Shown here: positions 1-6,926 of the stretch, one piece after another | Layout: each line of letters begins with the position of its first letter | Position numbering within the stretch: the first letter of the stretch is position 1 | NCBI GenBank assembly: GCA_002482845.1 | Contig: DLGT01000026.1 | Span: forward strand, 1 to 14,598 | Origin: Saprospiraceae bacterium UBA7687 | GTDB taxonomy: Bacteria; Bacteroidota; Bacteroidia; Chitinophagales; Saprospiraceae | Direction: 5' to 3' | DNA: 14,598 bases | Program-made: the position numbers and the translations under genes | Notes under the pieces: model-generated | What the model was told of the DNA's origin: nothing | The model's input: only the letters and a program-made list of their open reading frames with translations | The model's database searches: none

Positions 1-350
1 CTGGGCTCTCGCCTTTTATACCAAAAACGTTTATGAAAAGGTGTAAAAAGTCTGACTATAAGACTATAAAGAATGAATTATATTATAGAAAATGCTATTA
101 TCACTACAAAAGTCAAATCTAAGCTTAAAATGTTTGTATGGTATTTATGAGATTACTTGGAAGTCTTGTATACTTAGATCTTATATGATCAAACAGCATT
201 TACCATTTCTTTAAAGTTAATTAATACCTGCATTTCTTCGAATTTATGGTTACCATATCATATCTAGTATTAAGATAACTGCTAGCTATTGCATCTGGAA
301 TTTCTTTATTTATTATCGTAGCATTGGCTAGTTTGTAAAATGAATCAATA
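1..350. other. Left-edge region without an intact gene
   Basis: No intact gene is visible in this AT-rich stretch. It contains a short direct repeat (GACTATAA at 54-61 and again at 62-69) and a weak inverted repeat (CCTTTT near 12-17 with AAAAGG near 36-41). The part from about 189 to 367 reads on the minus strand like a decayed coding sequence and is listed separately. No tRNA cloverleaf or transposon end was recognised. The right border is the terminator of the helicase gene. Confidence 0.6.
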
Positions 351-367
351 AAAAAAGCCTGAGATAA
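189..367 (-). pseudogene. Possible remnant of the 3' end of an unknown gene, one frameshift
   Basis: Read on the minus strand, one frame stays open from within the helicase terminator (about 367) for some 48 codons, through peptides such as NKEIPDAIASSYLNTRYD. It then hits a stop near 238. Around 265-275 a change of frame continues with YGNHKFEEMQVLINF and ends at a TGA at 189-191. Joined by one missing base, the two parts give a protein-like C-terminus of roughly 55-60 residues. No start, promoter or family could be recognised. The fragment may be what is left of a gene cut off upstream. Chance open frames cannot be excluded in AT-rich DNA, so confidence is low. Confidence 0.25.
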
Positions 368-393
368 TTAATAATTTTATCTCAGGCTTTTTT
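351..393 (-). terminator. Intrinsic terminator of the DEAD-box helicase gene (probably bidirectional)
   Basis: A near-perfect stem pairs 351-367 with 377-393 around a 9-base loop. Its core is GCCTGAGATAA with TTATCTCAGGC, flanked by A and T runs. Read on the minus strand it lies about 20 bases after the helicase stop codon and is followed by seven T residues. The plus strand also has a T run after the stem, so it can stop transcription from either side. Confidence 0.9.
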
Positions 394-415
394 GTTTAAT
401 ACAACTTGGGTAATT

Positions 416-1744
416 TTAATTGTTACCTTTCCACGACCATTTTCTTTTTGGTTTTTCTGTTGTTCTACTTGATGAACTATTTCTATCACTTGATGGCCCT
501 CTTGATGAACTGCCAGCACTGACTGCTGCAGGTCTAGAGTAAGAACTTTGAGATCTACTACTTTGTTGCTGCGGTTTAGCCTTTGGAGATGCATCTGGAA
601 CGTGATTTTCAGCAGGAAATGGATGATCTGTTTCTACTGGAATCTGCATAGAAATTAATTTCTGAATATCTCTTAAAAACATTCTTTCTTCTATATCACA
701 AAATGAAACTGCTTTACCACTTGCTCCTGCTCTTCCTGTTCTACCAATTCTATGTACATAAGTTTCTGATATATTTGGTATTTCAAAATTTACTACAAAG
801 GCTAAATCATCAATATCAATACCCCTAGCAGCAATATCTGTAGCTACAAGTACTCTTGTCGTATGGTCTTTGAAATTAGATAACGCTTTTTGACGTGCAT
901 TTTGTGATTTATTACCATGTATAGCTTCTGCTTTGATGTTAAATCTTGTGAGCATTTTTACAACCTTATCTGCTCCATGTTTAGTTCTGGTAAAGACTAA
1001 TGCCGTTATTATTTTAGGATCTTTAAGCAAGTGAACTAAAAGCTCATATTTTCGGCCTTGGTCTACAAAATAAACAGCTTGTTGAATTGTTTCTGCTGTG
1101 GATGAAACTGGTGTAACTTCTACTTTTTCTGGATCAGTGAGTATTGTAGACGCCAACATCATTATAGAGTCAGGCATAGTAGCTGAGAAGAATAATGATT
1201 GACGTTTTGTAGGTATTAGTTTTATCAATTTTTTTACATCATGTACAAAACCCATATCCAACATCCTGTCAGCTTCATCTAATACAAAGATTTTTATATC
1301 TCCTAGTCTAATAAAACCTTGAGCTATAAGATCAAGTAATCTTCCAGGTGTTGCAATCAAGATATCTATTCCATTTCTTAATGCATTAACTTGTGCATTT
1401 TGTGGTACGCCTCCAAAAATAACAGTGTGCCTTAATTTTGTATTTTTACCATATGCAGCAATACTTTCACCAATTTGAATGGCAAGTTCTCTTGTTGGAG
1501 TTACAATTAAGGCTTGTATTTTTCGATTTGATCTATCTTCTGTTTGCATTAAATGCAATTTTTGAATGATAGGAATAGCAAATGCGGCAGTTTTTCCTGT
1601 ACCTGTCTGTGCACAACCTAATAAATCTTGGCCGCTTAGTACGATTGGAATAGCTTTAGCTTGAATAGGTGTAGGTTGTGTATAACCTTCTGACTTTAGA
1701 GCGCTCAAGATAGGCTCTATTAAATTTAAATTTTCGAATGACAT
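416..1744 (-). CDS. rhlE: DEAD-box ATP-dependent RNA helicase, RhlE-like
   Basis: This 442-residue protein unwinds RNA with ATP. RhlE-type enzymes act in ribosome assembly, mRNA decay and cold adaptation. All family motifs are visible in order: the Q motif (GYTQPTPIQ, 20-28), motif I AQTGTGKT (45-52), Ia PTRELA (83-88), Ib TPGR (132-135), II DEAD (156-159), III SAT (187-189), V ATDIAARGID (301-310) and VI HRIGRTGR (331-338). DEADRMLDMGF and the order of motifs fit the RhlE branch; DeaD/CsdA-specific RNA-binding domains are absent. The tail from about 373 is low-complexity, rich in Ser, Gln, Arg and Lys, and ends in a basic KPKRKWSWKGNN, probably an RNA-binding extension. The gene stands alone, with its own promoter near 1812-1819 and a strong terminator downstream. 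The ATG at 1742-1744 directly precedes the conserved FENL start of the fold. The exact paralogue name is less certain than the family. Confidence 0.95.
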   Translation of the reverse strand: MSFENLNLIEPILSALKSEGYTQPTPIQAKAIPIVLSGQDLLGCAQTGTGKTAAFAIPIIQKLHLMQTEDRSNRKIQALIVTPTRELAIQIGESIAAYGKNTKLRHTVIFGGVPQNAQVNALRNGIDILIATPGRLLDLIAQGFIRLGDIKIFVLDEADRMLDMGFVHDVKKLIKLIPTKRQSLFFSATMPDSIMMLASTILTDPEKVEVTPVSSTAETIQQAVYFVDQGRKYELLVHLLKDPKIITALVFTRTKHGADKVVKMLTRFNIKAEAIHGNKSQNARQKALSNFKDHTTRVLVATDIAARGIDIDDLAFVVNFEIPNISETYVHRIGRTGRAGASGKAVSFCDIEERMFLRDIQKLISMQIPVETDHPFPAENHVPDASPKAKPQQQSSRSQSSYSRPAAVSAGSSSRGPSSDRNSSSSRTTEKPKRKWSWKGNN

Positions 1745-1795
1745 ATATTGTATTTAGTATCGGTTCTCCGTTGTGGACTGAAATTAGAACCTAAG

Positions 1796-1844
1796 GGAGG
1801 TGATTAAGCCGCAAAGATACGCTTATTTTTTTGCAATGATGCAA
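1796..1844 (-). promoter_or_regulatory. Promoter of the helicase gene, followed by an anti-SD-like leader
   Basis: On the minus strand TATCTTTG (1819-1812) matches the Bacteroidota -7 consensus TAnnTTTG exactly. TTG triplets upstream (1844-1842 or 1836-1834) are possible -33 elements, but their spacing is not ideal. The predicted start of transcription is near 1805, giving a leader of about 60 bases. Right at that 5' end lies ATCACCTCC (1804-1796), identical to the anti-Shine-Dalgarno end of 16S rRNA. Confidence 0.65.
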
Positions 1845-1942
1845 TTCATGTAAAAATAATGAAATAGGTATTATATTATTCCCTAATATGATTTATGGAG
1901 TTCGTAAATTCCTACCCTTCTTAAAACACTGCTTTTCGTTTT

Positions 1943-2923
1943 TTACAGTTTTGTAATGTAGTCCAATGTTTCTTTAATATTATTTGCGTGTATTTTAGGA
2001 ACATCTTGTGCTTTATAGACCCATTCCATGAAAAATGATTTAGTTTTTTCGTTAAGAAATCTCATTTTTGGGATGCCTAATTTTTCTAAAGCAGCACTAT
2101 TACATTGTTGTTCGTATTGACCATCGATAGGAATGGTTAGTAGGTTTTTTCCTAGATATAGAGCTTCTGCGGGTGTTTCAAATCCACCGCCAGTTAATAA
2201 TCCATGACAATGTATAAGACTGTCATTAAAGTAATGTTGGTTTACGGGGAAGTAAGTGATATTATCTATCTTGTGTGGTTGTTGGATATTTGATAGAAAC
2301 CAATGAACTTCTATAGGTGAGATTTCTTTTAATATTTGTTCTAGACAATGTGTTTGGTATGCAGGTAAGTATACAGTTATGTGGCCTTGATCTTTTGGCT
2401 TGGCTTCAAGAAAGACATTTTTTATCACAGCAGGGAAAACAAAGTCATCATATCGTTCAAAATGTAGACCAACATAATGTGTAGCAGGTGCATAATTTTT
2501 GAGAATAAACTCACCTATAAAGCTTTTTGAAGTAGGTCTAGGCGTCTTGGGTGACATAAAACTACCTTGATGACCAAATTGTACAGAGGGAACATTTTTT
2601 TGCTTACAAGCCCTTGCAGTGACGTAATCAAAGTCATTAATAATCAAATCGTACTTTTCTACTGGCAAACTATTTATATCTCTCTTTATTTGATTATAAT
2701 TGAAAGAAGCCCAAGTCTTTTTATAGTCTAGACCACCGCATTGTGAGTAAAATAAACTCATCCCTTGACTTCTGTAAGTTATGGGTATTTCCATTTTTAA
2801 TGATGCATTGGAACCACTTAACATGATATCTACATCACCTAACTCGCATAGATGTGGGTATAATTGATGCGCTCGGCTAATATGTCCATTGCCTGTAGCT
2901 TGTACAGAATAAAGTATCTTCAT
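1943..2923 (-). CDS. MurG-like GT-B glycosyltransferase family protein
   Basis: This 326-residue protein looks like a cytoplasmic GT-B glycosyltransferase of the family 28/MurG type. The N-terminus MKILYSVQATGNGHISRA has the glycine-rich loop (GNGH, 11-14) that opens such folds. The C-terminal half carries the nucleotide-sugar signature GGGFETPAEAL (245-255), then IPIDGQYEQQCN (265-276), comparable to the donor site of MurG. No membrane segment or signal peptide is seen. Its start codon follows the stop of the metallophosphoesterase with no gap (TAA then ATG), so the two are almost certainly cotranscribed and translationally coupled. That pairing with an LpxH-like enzyme suggests work on lipid A, another glycolipid or a surface glycan, but acceptor and donor cannot be read from sequence. 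It is not MurG itself, being shorter and lacking MurG's N-terminal signature. Confidence 0.8.
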   Translation of the reverse strand: MKILYSVQATGNGHISRAHQLYPHLCELGDVDIMLSGSNASLKMEIPITYRSQGMSLFYSQCGGLDYKKTWASFNYNQIKRDINSLPVEKYDLIINDFDYVTARACKQKNVPSVQFGHQGSFMSPKTPRPTSKSFIGEFILKNYAPATHYVGLHFERYDDFVFPAVIKNVFLEAKPKDQGHITVYLPAYQTHCLEQILKEISPIEVHWFLSNIQQPHKIDNITYFPVNQHYFNDSLIHCHGLLTGGGFETPAEALYLGKNLLTIPIDGQYEQQCNSAALEKLGIPKMRFLNEKTKSFFMEWVYKAQDVPKIHANNIKETLDYITKL

Positions 2924-3799
2924 TTAAATGGTTGCTGTTTTTTTGTGACTTAATTTGCTATTAAAATTAAGATTAAAAATTTCTTGATAGAGTGATGCTT
3001 CTGCTTTAATGTCATCACTATGTAGTTCATCAAAATCATCTGTCAATAATATATCGTCTTCTGAGTGTTTATAGAGTGTCCAAGATCCATTATTATATTC
3101 TAAAGAAGTACAGTTCTCCACCCAGTCCCCACTGTTAAGATAAAGGACATTGCCAATAGTAGATTCAATTATTCTTTGTTGTGGCTGATGAATATGTCCA
3201 CATATGACAGTATCAAAGTTTTGGTCAATGGCTAATTCAGCAGCTATAGTTTCAAAATTTGATACCCATTGAACGGCTTTTTTTACACCTGACTTTACTC
3301 GTTTTGAAAGGCTTATTTTTTCTTTTCCAAAATAATGAAGGATGTCATTGATTAATCTATTGGTCCAGATAAGGATATCATACCCTTTACCTCCGAGTTT
3401 TGCTAATATCTTTGCCCATCCTTTGGTAGTAGCATCAAAAATGTCGCCATGAAAGATCCAAGTCTTTTTACCGTCTAGATTTAAAATTAGTTTGTCTTCT
3501 AGATGAAATTTACCTATTTTGAGTCCAGAGTATTTTCTAAGTGCTTCGTCATGATTTCCTGTAATGTAGTAAGTTGTGGTGCCTTTTTCTGTCATTTTTA
3601 GGATTTGACGTAGTACTTGCATGTGACTTTTTGGGAAGTAGTTTTTACTGAAGTTCCAGATATCGATTATGTCACCATTCAGGATTAGCGTTTGTGGGTC
3701 GATGGATTTAAGGTAGTCGAGTAGTTGATTAGCATGACAACCATATGTACCCAAATGTAAATCACTCAATACAACTAATTCAATGTGTCTTTTATTCAT
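2924..3799 (-). CDS. LpxH-like calcineurin-type metallophosphoesterase
   Basis: This 291-residue protein belongs to the calcineurin-like phosphoesterases, in the group of UDP-2,3-diacylglucosamine pyrophosphatases (LpxH, lipid A pathway). The two-metal site is complete: SDLHLG (12-17), GDIID (42-46), GNHDE (81-85), HGD (117-119) and GHIHQP (201-206). A later LNSGDWVENC (221-230) is typical of this subgroup. It is longer than E. coli LpxH (about 240 residues); the extra part is an acidic C-terminal tail, DDILLTDDFDELHSDD. There is no signal peptide, so it should act at the cytoplasmic face of the inner membrane. It is the first gene of a two-gene unit with the downstream glycosyltransferase. 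Bacteroidota often carry several paralogues, so this may be an LpxH-like enzyme with another substrate. The start ATG at 3797-3799 sits just before the first beta strand and leaves no room for a longer N-terminus of obvious function. Confidence 0.85.
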   Translation of the reverse strand: MNKRHIELVVLSDLHLGTYGCHANQLLDYLKSIDPQTLILNGDIIDIWNFSKNYFPKSHMQVLRQILKMTEKGTTTYYITGNHDEALRKYSGLKIGKFHLEDKLILNLDGKKTWIFHGDIFDATTKGWAKILAKLGGKGYDILIWTNRLINDILHYFGKEKISLSKRVKSGVKKAVQWVSNFETIAAELAIDQNFDTVICGHIHQPQQRIIESTIGNVLYLNSGDWVENCTSLEYNNGSWTLYKHSEDDILLTDDFDELHSDDIKAEASLYQEIFNLNFNSKLSHKKTATI

Positions 3800-3910
3800 T
3801 TACAAATAATTATCCTGCAAAAGTCACTGTTTTATATTACCTGACTGTTAACTCCACCATAAGTGTATATTAATTATTTTAATATGATTTAGCCATCGAA
3901 TGTCGGAAAT

Positions 3911-3950
3911 AAAAAATGCCACGCTAGAATATTCTAATGTGGCACTTAAA
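3911..3950 (-). terminator. Intrinsic terminator of the fasciclin gene
   Basis: TGCCAC (3917-3922) pairs with GTGGCA (3939-3944). Inside that, CTAGAAT and ATTCTAA extend the stem with one or two mismatches and almost no free loop. On the minus strand the hairpin is followed by TTTTTTATTT. It begins about 55 bases after the fasciclin stop codon. Confidence 0.85.
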
Positions 3951-4000
3951 GTTATGGGATTATAAGTCTTTGAAATAAACGAGCTTTTAAGCTTGATTTA

Positions 4001-4558
4001 CTATGATTTGGGGAGCACAACGGAGTCAATAACGTGAATCACACCATTTGATTGATAAACATCTGCAATTGTTACTTTAGAAGTTCCACCATTTTCATCT
4101 GTAAGTATGACATCCTTTCCTTTTTGTGATGCTTTAAGTTTTCCACCCACAACTGTGGTGAAAGTGGCAGTACCATTTCCTTTTTTAATGGCAGCTACAA
4201 TAGATTTTGAATCAAACTTTCCAGCTAACACGTGGTAGGTTAAAATTCCAGTCAGTGTTGTTTTGTTTTCTGGTTTCACTAAAGTTTCTACTGTGCCTTT
4301 TGGTAATTTTTCAAATGCTGCGTTGTCTGGTGCAAAGACTGTAAAAGGTCCTGCAGATTGTAGGGTTTCTACCAAGCCTGCCGCTTTTACTGCGGCGACT
4401 AAAGTTGTGTGATCTTTAGAATTGACCGCGTTTTCTACTATGTTTTTTGTTGGGTACATAGCTGCTCCGCCAACCATTTTGGTATCTTGTGCCGTTATTT
4501 CTGTGTTAGCAAAAATTAAAGTGCACATTGCGAAAATAAAACTACTGAACTTCATCAT
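4001..4558 (-). CDS. Secreted single-domain fasciclin (FAS1) protein
   Basis: This 185-residue protein has a short hydrophobic signal peptide (about 1-23, ending near ITAQ) and one FAS1 domain covering most of the rest. FAS1 modules mediate adhesion or protein contacts at the cell surface or in the periplasm. The two conserved boxes are visible: FTVFAPDNAAF (72-82) and NGVIHVIDSVVLP (171-183). The YH motif lies between them (TYHVLAGK, 107-114). No lipobox cysteine is seen near the cleavage site, so it is probably released or periplasmic and not a lipoprotein. The gene is monocistronic, with its own terminator and 135 bases to the next gene upstream. No convincing TAnnTTTG promoter was found in that gap. 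Two adjacent ATG codons (4556-4558 and 4553-4555) can both serve as start; the longer form is given. Confidence 0.92.
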   Translation of the reverse strand: MMKFSSFIFAMCTLIFANTEITAQDTKMVGGAAMYPTKNIVENAVNSKDHTTLVAAVKAAGLVETLQSAGPFTVFAPDNAAFEKLPKGTVETLVKPENKTTLTGILTYHVLAGKFDSKSIVAAIKKGNGTATFTTVVGGKLKASQKGKDVILTDENGGTSKVTIADVYQSNGVIHVIDSVVLPKS

Positions 4559-4693
4559 ACTATTAAATTTTTATTTGTTTATACAGCTACATACGAATGT
4601 TAAACAAAATGTGGATTTATTTTATGATGATTATTTTTGTTCTTTTAGGGCGTATTGGTTTAAATGACTCAAAGACAGTAATATATATCTAAA

Positions 4694-5590
4694 TTATTCT
4701 TCCTTAAAAAAGTGTGCTCTTTTCCATCGTTTATGTGACCAAAGCCAATATGGTGGATTCGATTTGATTTCTTCTTCAAGAATTGTTGCATATTTTTCTG
4801 TAATATTTACTTCTTCTATGTCCTTATCATCACTGATAGGTATAATATTTAGGGTATAGAATACATTTTCTTGTTTAACAGACTCAGGAATTTGTTTTAA
4901 GTAAACTACAGGGAGATTATATTTTTTTGCTAGTTTTTCTGCACCATTTAACCATGGCGTCTTTTGATTTAAAAAAGTATTCCAGTACACACCATTCATA
5001 TTAACAGGTGTTTGGTCACCAATAAATATGTACATTACTTGTTCATGTTTGAGTTTAGTCATGATGCGTGCAGTTTGTTCGATTGGGTATAATTCCAAGC
5101 CATATTTAGACCTTATATTATGCATCACGCTGTCTATCAATTTATTAGAGATAGGTTTATAGAATGCAACTACTCTAGCTTTTATTAGAGTTGGGAATAG
5201 AACCATATTCATTTCCCAATTACCATAATGCGATGCTGTGACTATACAACTTGTATTTAGTGCTGTGAATTTTTGCCATTCTACAGAGTTTGAAGGTCTA
5301 ATAGCATTTAGCAGCTTTTCTTTAGACCAAGCCATGATGTACATACTTTCTCTAAAATATCTAATCAATACATCATAATATTGATTCATAATTAACTCGA
5401 TCTCGTCAATCGATAAGGTTTTTCCAAAGCTATTTGAAAGGTTTGATTTGATTACCTTTTTTCTATATTTTAGAATGTGCTTTAGTAGTATTTTGATTTT
5501 CCATAGTAGGATTTCAAATAAAAAAGGTGTGTAATTTATAATTAACTTAATGAAATTTAGTACGATATGTATTATGAATGATTTCAACAC
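4694..5590 (-). CDS. LpxL/HtrB-like lysophospholipid or lipid A acyltransferase
   Basis: This 298-residue protein matches the bacterial lipid A biosynthesis acyltransferase family, which adds a secondary acyl chain to lipid A precursors at the inner membrane. The catalytic H-x4-E is present as HYGNWE (121-126). IFIGDQTP (188-195) and the C-terminal NPPYWLWSHKRWKR (278-291) are the usual family blocks. The N-terminus contains one or two hydrophobic segments (about 5-40) that would anchor it. The start is a GTG at 5588-5590 that overlaps the last base of the pabC stop codon (TAGTG), so translation is likely coupled to pabC. Acyltransferases of this family can also make other lipids, such as aminolipids or aryl polyenes, so the exact acceptor is open. 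No strong terminator follows the stop codon. Confidence 0.88.
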   Translation of the reverse strand: MLKSFIIHIVLNFIKLIINYTPFLFEILLWKIKILLKHILKYRKKVIKSNLSNSFGKTLSIDEIELIMNQYYDVLIRYFRESMYIMAWSKEKLLNAIRPSNSVEWQKFTALNTSCIVTASHYGNWEMNMVLFPTLIKARVVAFYKPISNKLIDSVMHNIRSKYGLELYPIEQTARIMTKLKHEQVMYIFIGDQTPVNMNGVYWNTFLNQKTPWLNGAEKLAKKYNLPVVYLKQIPESVKQENVFYTLNIIPISDDKDIEEVNITEKYATILEEEIKSNPPYWLWSHKRWKRAHFFKEE

Positions 5591-6186
5591 TAAGTATTTA
5601 TTTGATTTGGTTTTACTACTATTTTACCCAATGGCGTCATGGCATTTATAAGATGGATTGCATCGAACTCTTGGATTTCAAACACAAAAATATCCTTTTT
5701 TATTATTTTGTTATTCAAAATTAAACTAGATCTCATCACTCCTTCCAAAAGAGGTTGATTGGGTGTAAAATATTGTGTGCCTTTTTGGAATACATAATTG
5801 TAGTAATATGCGTCTGTAACTAAGTTGTTTTTAACGATCATGATCTCATCACTATCATCTTTATTTGCAAATAAAGTATCTAATTCTTTTCTTTCTTCAA
5901 ATTTGAAAGGGTAGGAGATGGTATCACTCTGTATGATTTTGATTTTATTAATGGACCTGATTTGGTATTTCTGAAAAGTGATTTCTTCTATTTCTTGGCT
6001 GTAAACTATTCTACATTTTACCAGTCCATCTTGATAATTTCTCGGAATAATCATTTTTTTTCTTAAATTGATTGCTTTTGTAAGATTCCAGAGTTTGGTT
6101 CTTGATTCATTACATCTATTTTCATGGAAATTTAGATGGCTTATTCTCCCATTCAATATCCGAATACTTTCTATCAATCTTACCAT
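5590..6186 (-). CDS. pabC: PabC-like class IV aminotransferase (aminodeoxychorismate lyase)
   Basis: This 198-residue protein is a compact member of the PLP-dependent class IV aminotransferase fold. In the folate branch, aminodeoxychorismate lyase turns 4-amino-4-deoxychorismate into p-aminobenzoate and pyruvate. Visible blocks are LIESIRILNGRISHLNFHENR (4-24), a likely PLP lysine at K95 in PFKFEERKEL, DEIMIVKNNLVTDA with N130 shortly after (113-130), and PLLEGVMRSSL (145-155). It is shorter than E. coli PabC (about 270 residues), but such short versions are usual in Bacteroidota. The assignment is strengthened by PabB less than 1 kb upstream on the same strand, although a Uma2 gene lies between them. 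The TAG stop overlaps the GTG of the acyltransferase gene. A branched-chain or D-amino acid transaminase is the alternative, but its size and neighbours make this less likely. Confidence 0.8.
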   Translation of the reverse strand: MVRLIESIRILNGRISHLNFHENRCNESRTKLWNLTKAINLRKKMIIPRNYQDGLVKCRIVYSQEIEEITFQKYQIRSINKIKIIQSDTISYPFKFEERKELDTLFANKDDSDEIMIVKNNLVTDAYYYNYVFQKGTQYFTPNQPLLEGVMRSSLILNNKIIKKDIFVFEIQEFDAIHLINAMTPLGKIVVKPNQINT

Positions 6187-6223
6187 GTATGATTAATGCA
6201 AAATAAAGGAATGTGCGTAAGTG

Positions 6224-6802
6224 CTATTTTTCTGATATACCAACATCTTCATAAATGTTAATCAGGTGTAAAGTTTCTTGAATAGTCTCTATAAGAAAGC
6301 TTTCATCAACTGATTTATATTCCGTAAAATGCCAACTATCGTCAAAGTTTCTGACAAATTTCTCTACGTGAATTGCTTCGGAATCGATCAGTATGTATTC
6401 TTTTAAAGATTTAATATCTCTGTATAAGGTGAATTTTCCTCCTTTATCATAATTTCGAGTACTAGGAGATAATATTTCAATAATGACAGAAGGGTTAGTG
6501 ACTGTATCAAATGTCTCATCGGTCGTAGATGGAGTACCACAGATAATGGAAATATCAGGATATGTATATAATGAATTTTCAGGAATATGAATTCTCAAAT
6601 CACTACCAAAAGGCTGACACTTTTTTCCTTTTAACTTTGACCCAATATCAATAAATAAATTTTTAAATATAATGTTATGTGCGAGTGATGTCCCACTCAT
6701 TGCATACACTTGACCTTGGTAATATTCATGTTTTTCAACAGCTACACGTTCTGTCGCCAAATATTGATCTTCAGGTATGAATATGGATTCTGGAAGGCCC
6801 AT
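6224..6802 (-). CDS. Uma2-family (DUF820) nuclease-fold protein
   Basis: This 192-residue protein belongs to the Uma2 family, which has a PD-(D/E)xK nuclease-like fold and is often annotated as a putative restriction endonuclease. Biological roles of these proteins are largely unknown. Family marks are KHEYYQGQVYAMSGTS (24-39), H42 soon after, SDLRIHIP (67-74), YPDISIICG (81-89) and IIEILSPSTRNYDKGGK (106-122), the last two holding the presumed acidic and lysine active-site residues. It separates pabB from pabC by 125 bases on one side and 37 on the other. It has its own TAnnTTTG promoter with a very short leader, so it looks like an independent insert into a folate cluster. No methyltransferase or obvious partner is nearby. 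Uma2 genes are abundant in cyanobacteria and in some Bacteroidota, and horizontal spread is plausible. Confidence 0.88.
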   Translation of the reverse strand: MGLPESIFIPEDQYLATERVAVEKHEYYQGQVYAMSGTSLAHNIIFKNLFIDIGSKLKGKKCQPFGSDLRIHIPENSLYTYPDISIICGTPSTTDETFDTVTNPSVIIEILSPSTRNYDKGGKFTLYRDIKSLKEYILIDSEAIHVEKFVRNFDDSWHFTEYKSVDESFLIETIQETLHLINIYEDVGISEK

Positions 6803-6818
6803 CTAACTATATTTTTTA

Positions 6819-6826
6819 CAAAGATA
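6819..6826 (-). promoter_or_regulatory. -7 promoter element of the Uma2 gene
   Basis: TATCTTTG on the minus strand matches TAnnTTTG exactly. It predicts a transcription start near 6812, only about 10 bases before the ATG at 6800-6802. No clear TTTG -33 element was found at the expected distance. Confidence 0.55.
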
Positions 6827-6926
6827 TATTAATTCTGTAGAAATTTGGACATTTATATTACTTAACTGCCTAATTTAATATTCAAATTTTTTGAAAAAAA
6901 CTAACTTCGAATAACTAAATTATTAT

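Noticed and set aside
382..594. 70-codon minus-strand frame at the helicase 3' end
   Set aside because: It overlaps the helicase tail in a different frame and reads through the terminator region; its Gln/Val-rich composition reflects the low-complexity tail.
1791..1810. Shine-Dalgarno sequence for a plus-strand gene (AAGGGAGGTGATT)
   Set aside because: No start codon lies at a suitable distance and no plus-strand frame follows; the sequence belongs to the leader of the minus-strand helicase gene.
1923..1945. Terminator for the glycosyltransferase gene
   Set aside because: Only a 5-bp AT-rich pairing (AAAAC/GTTTT) without a proper T run; too weak to call.
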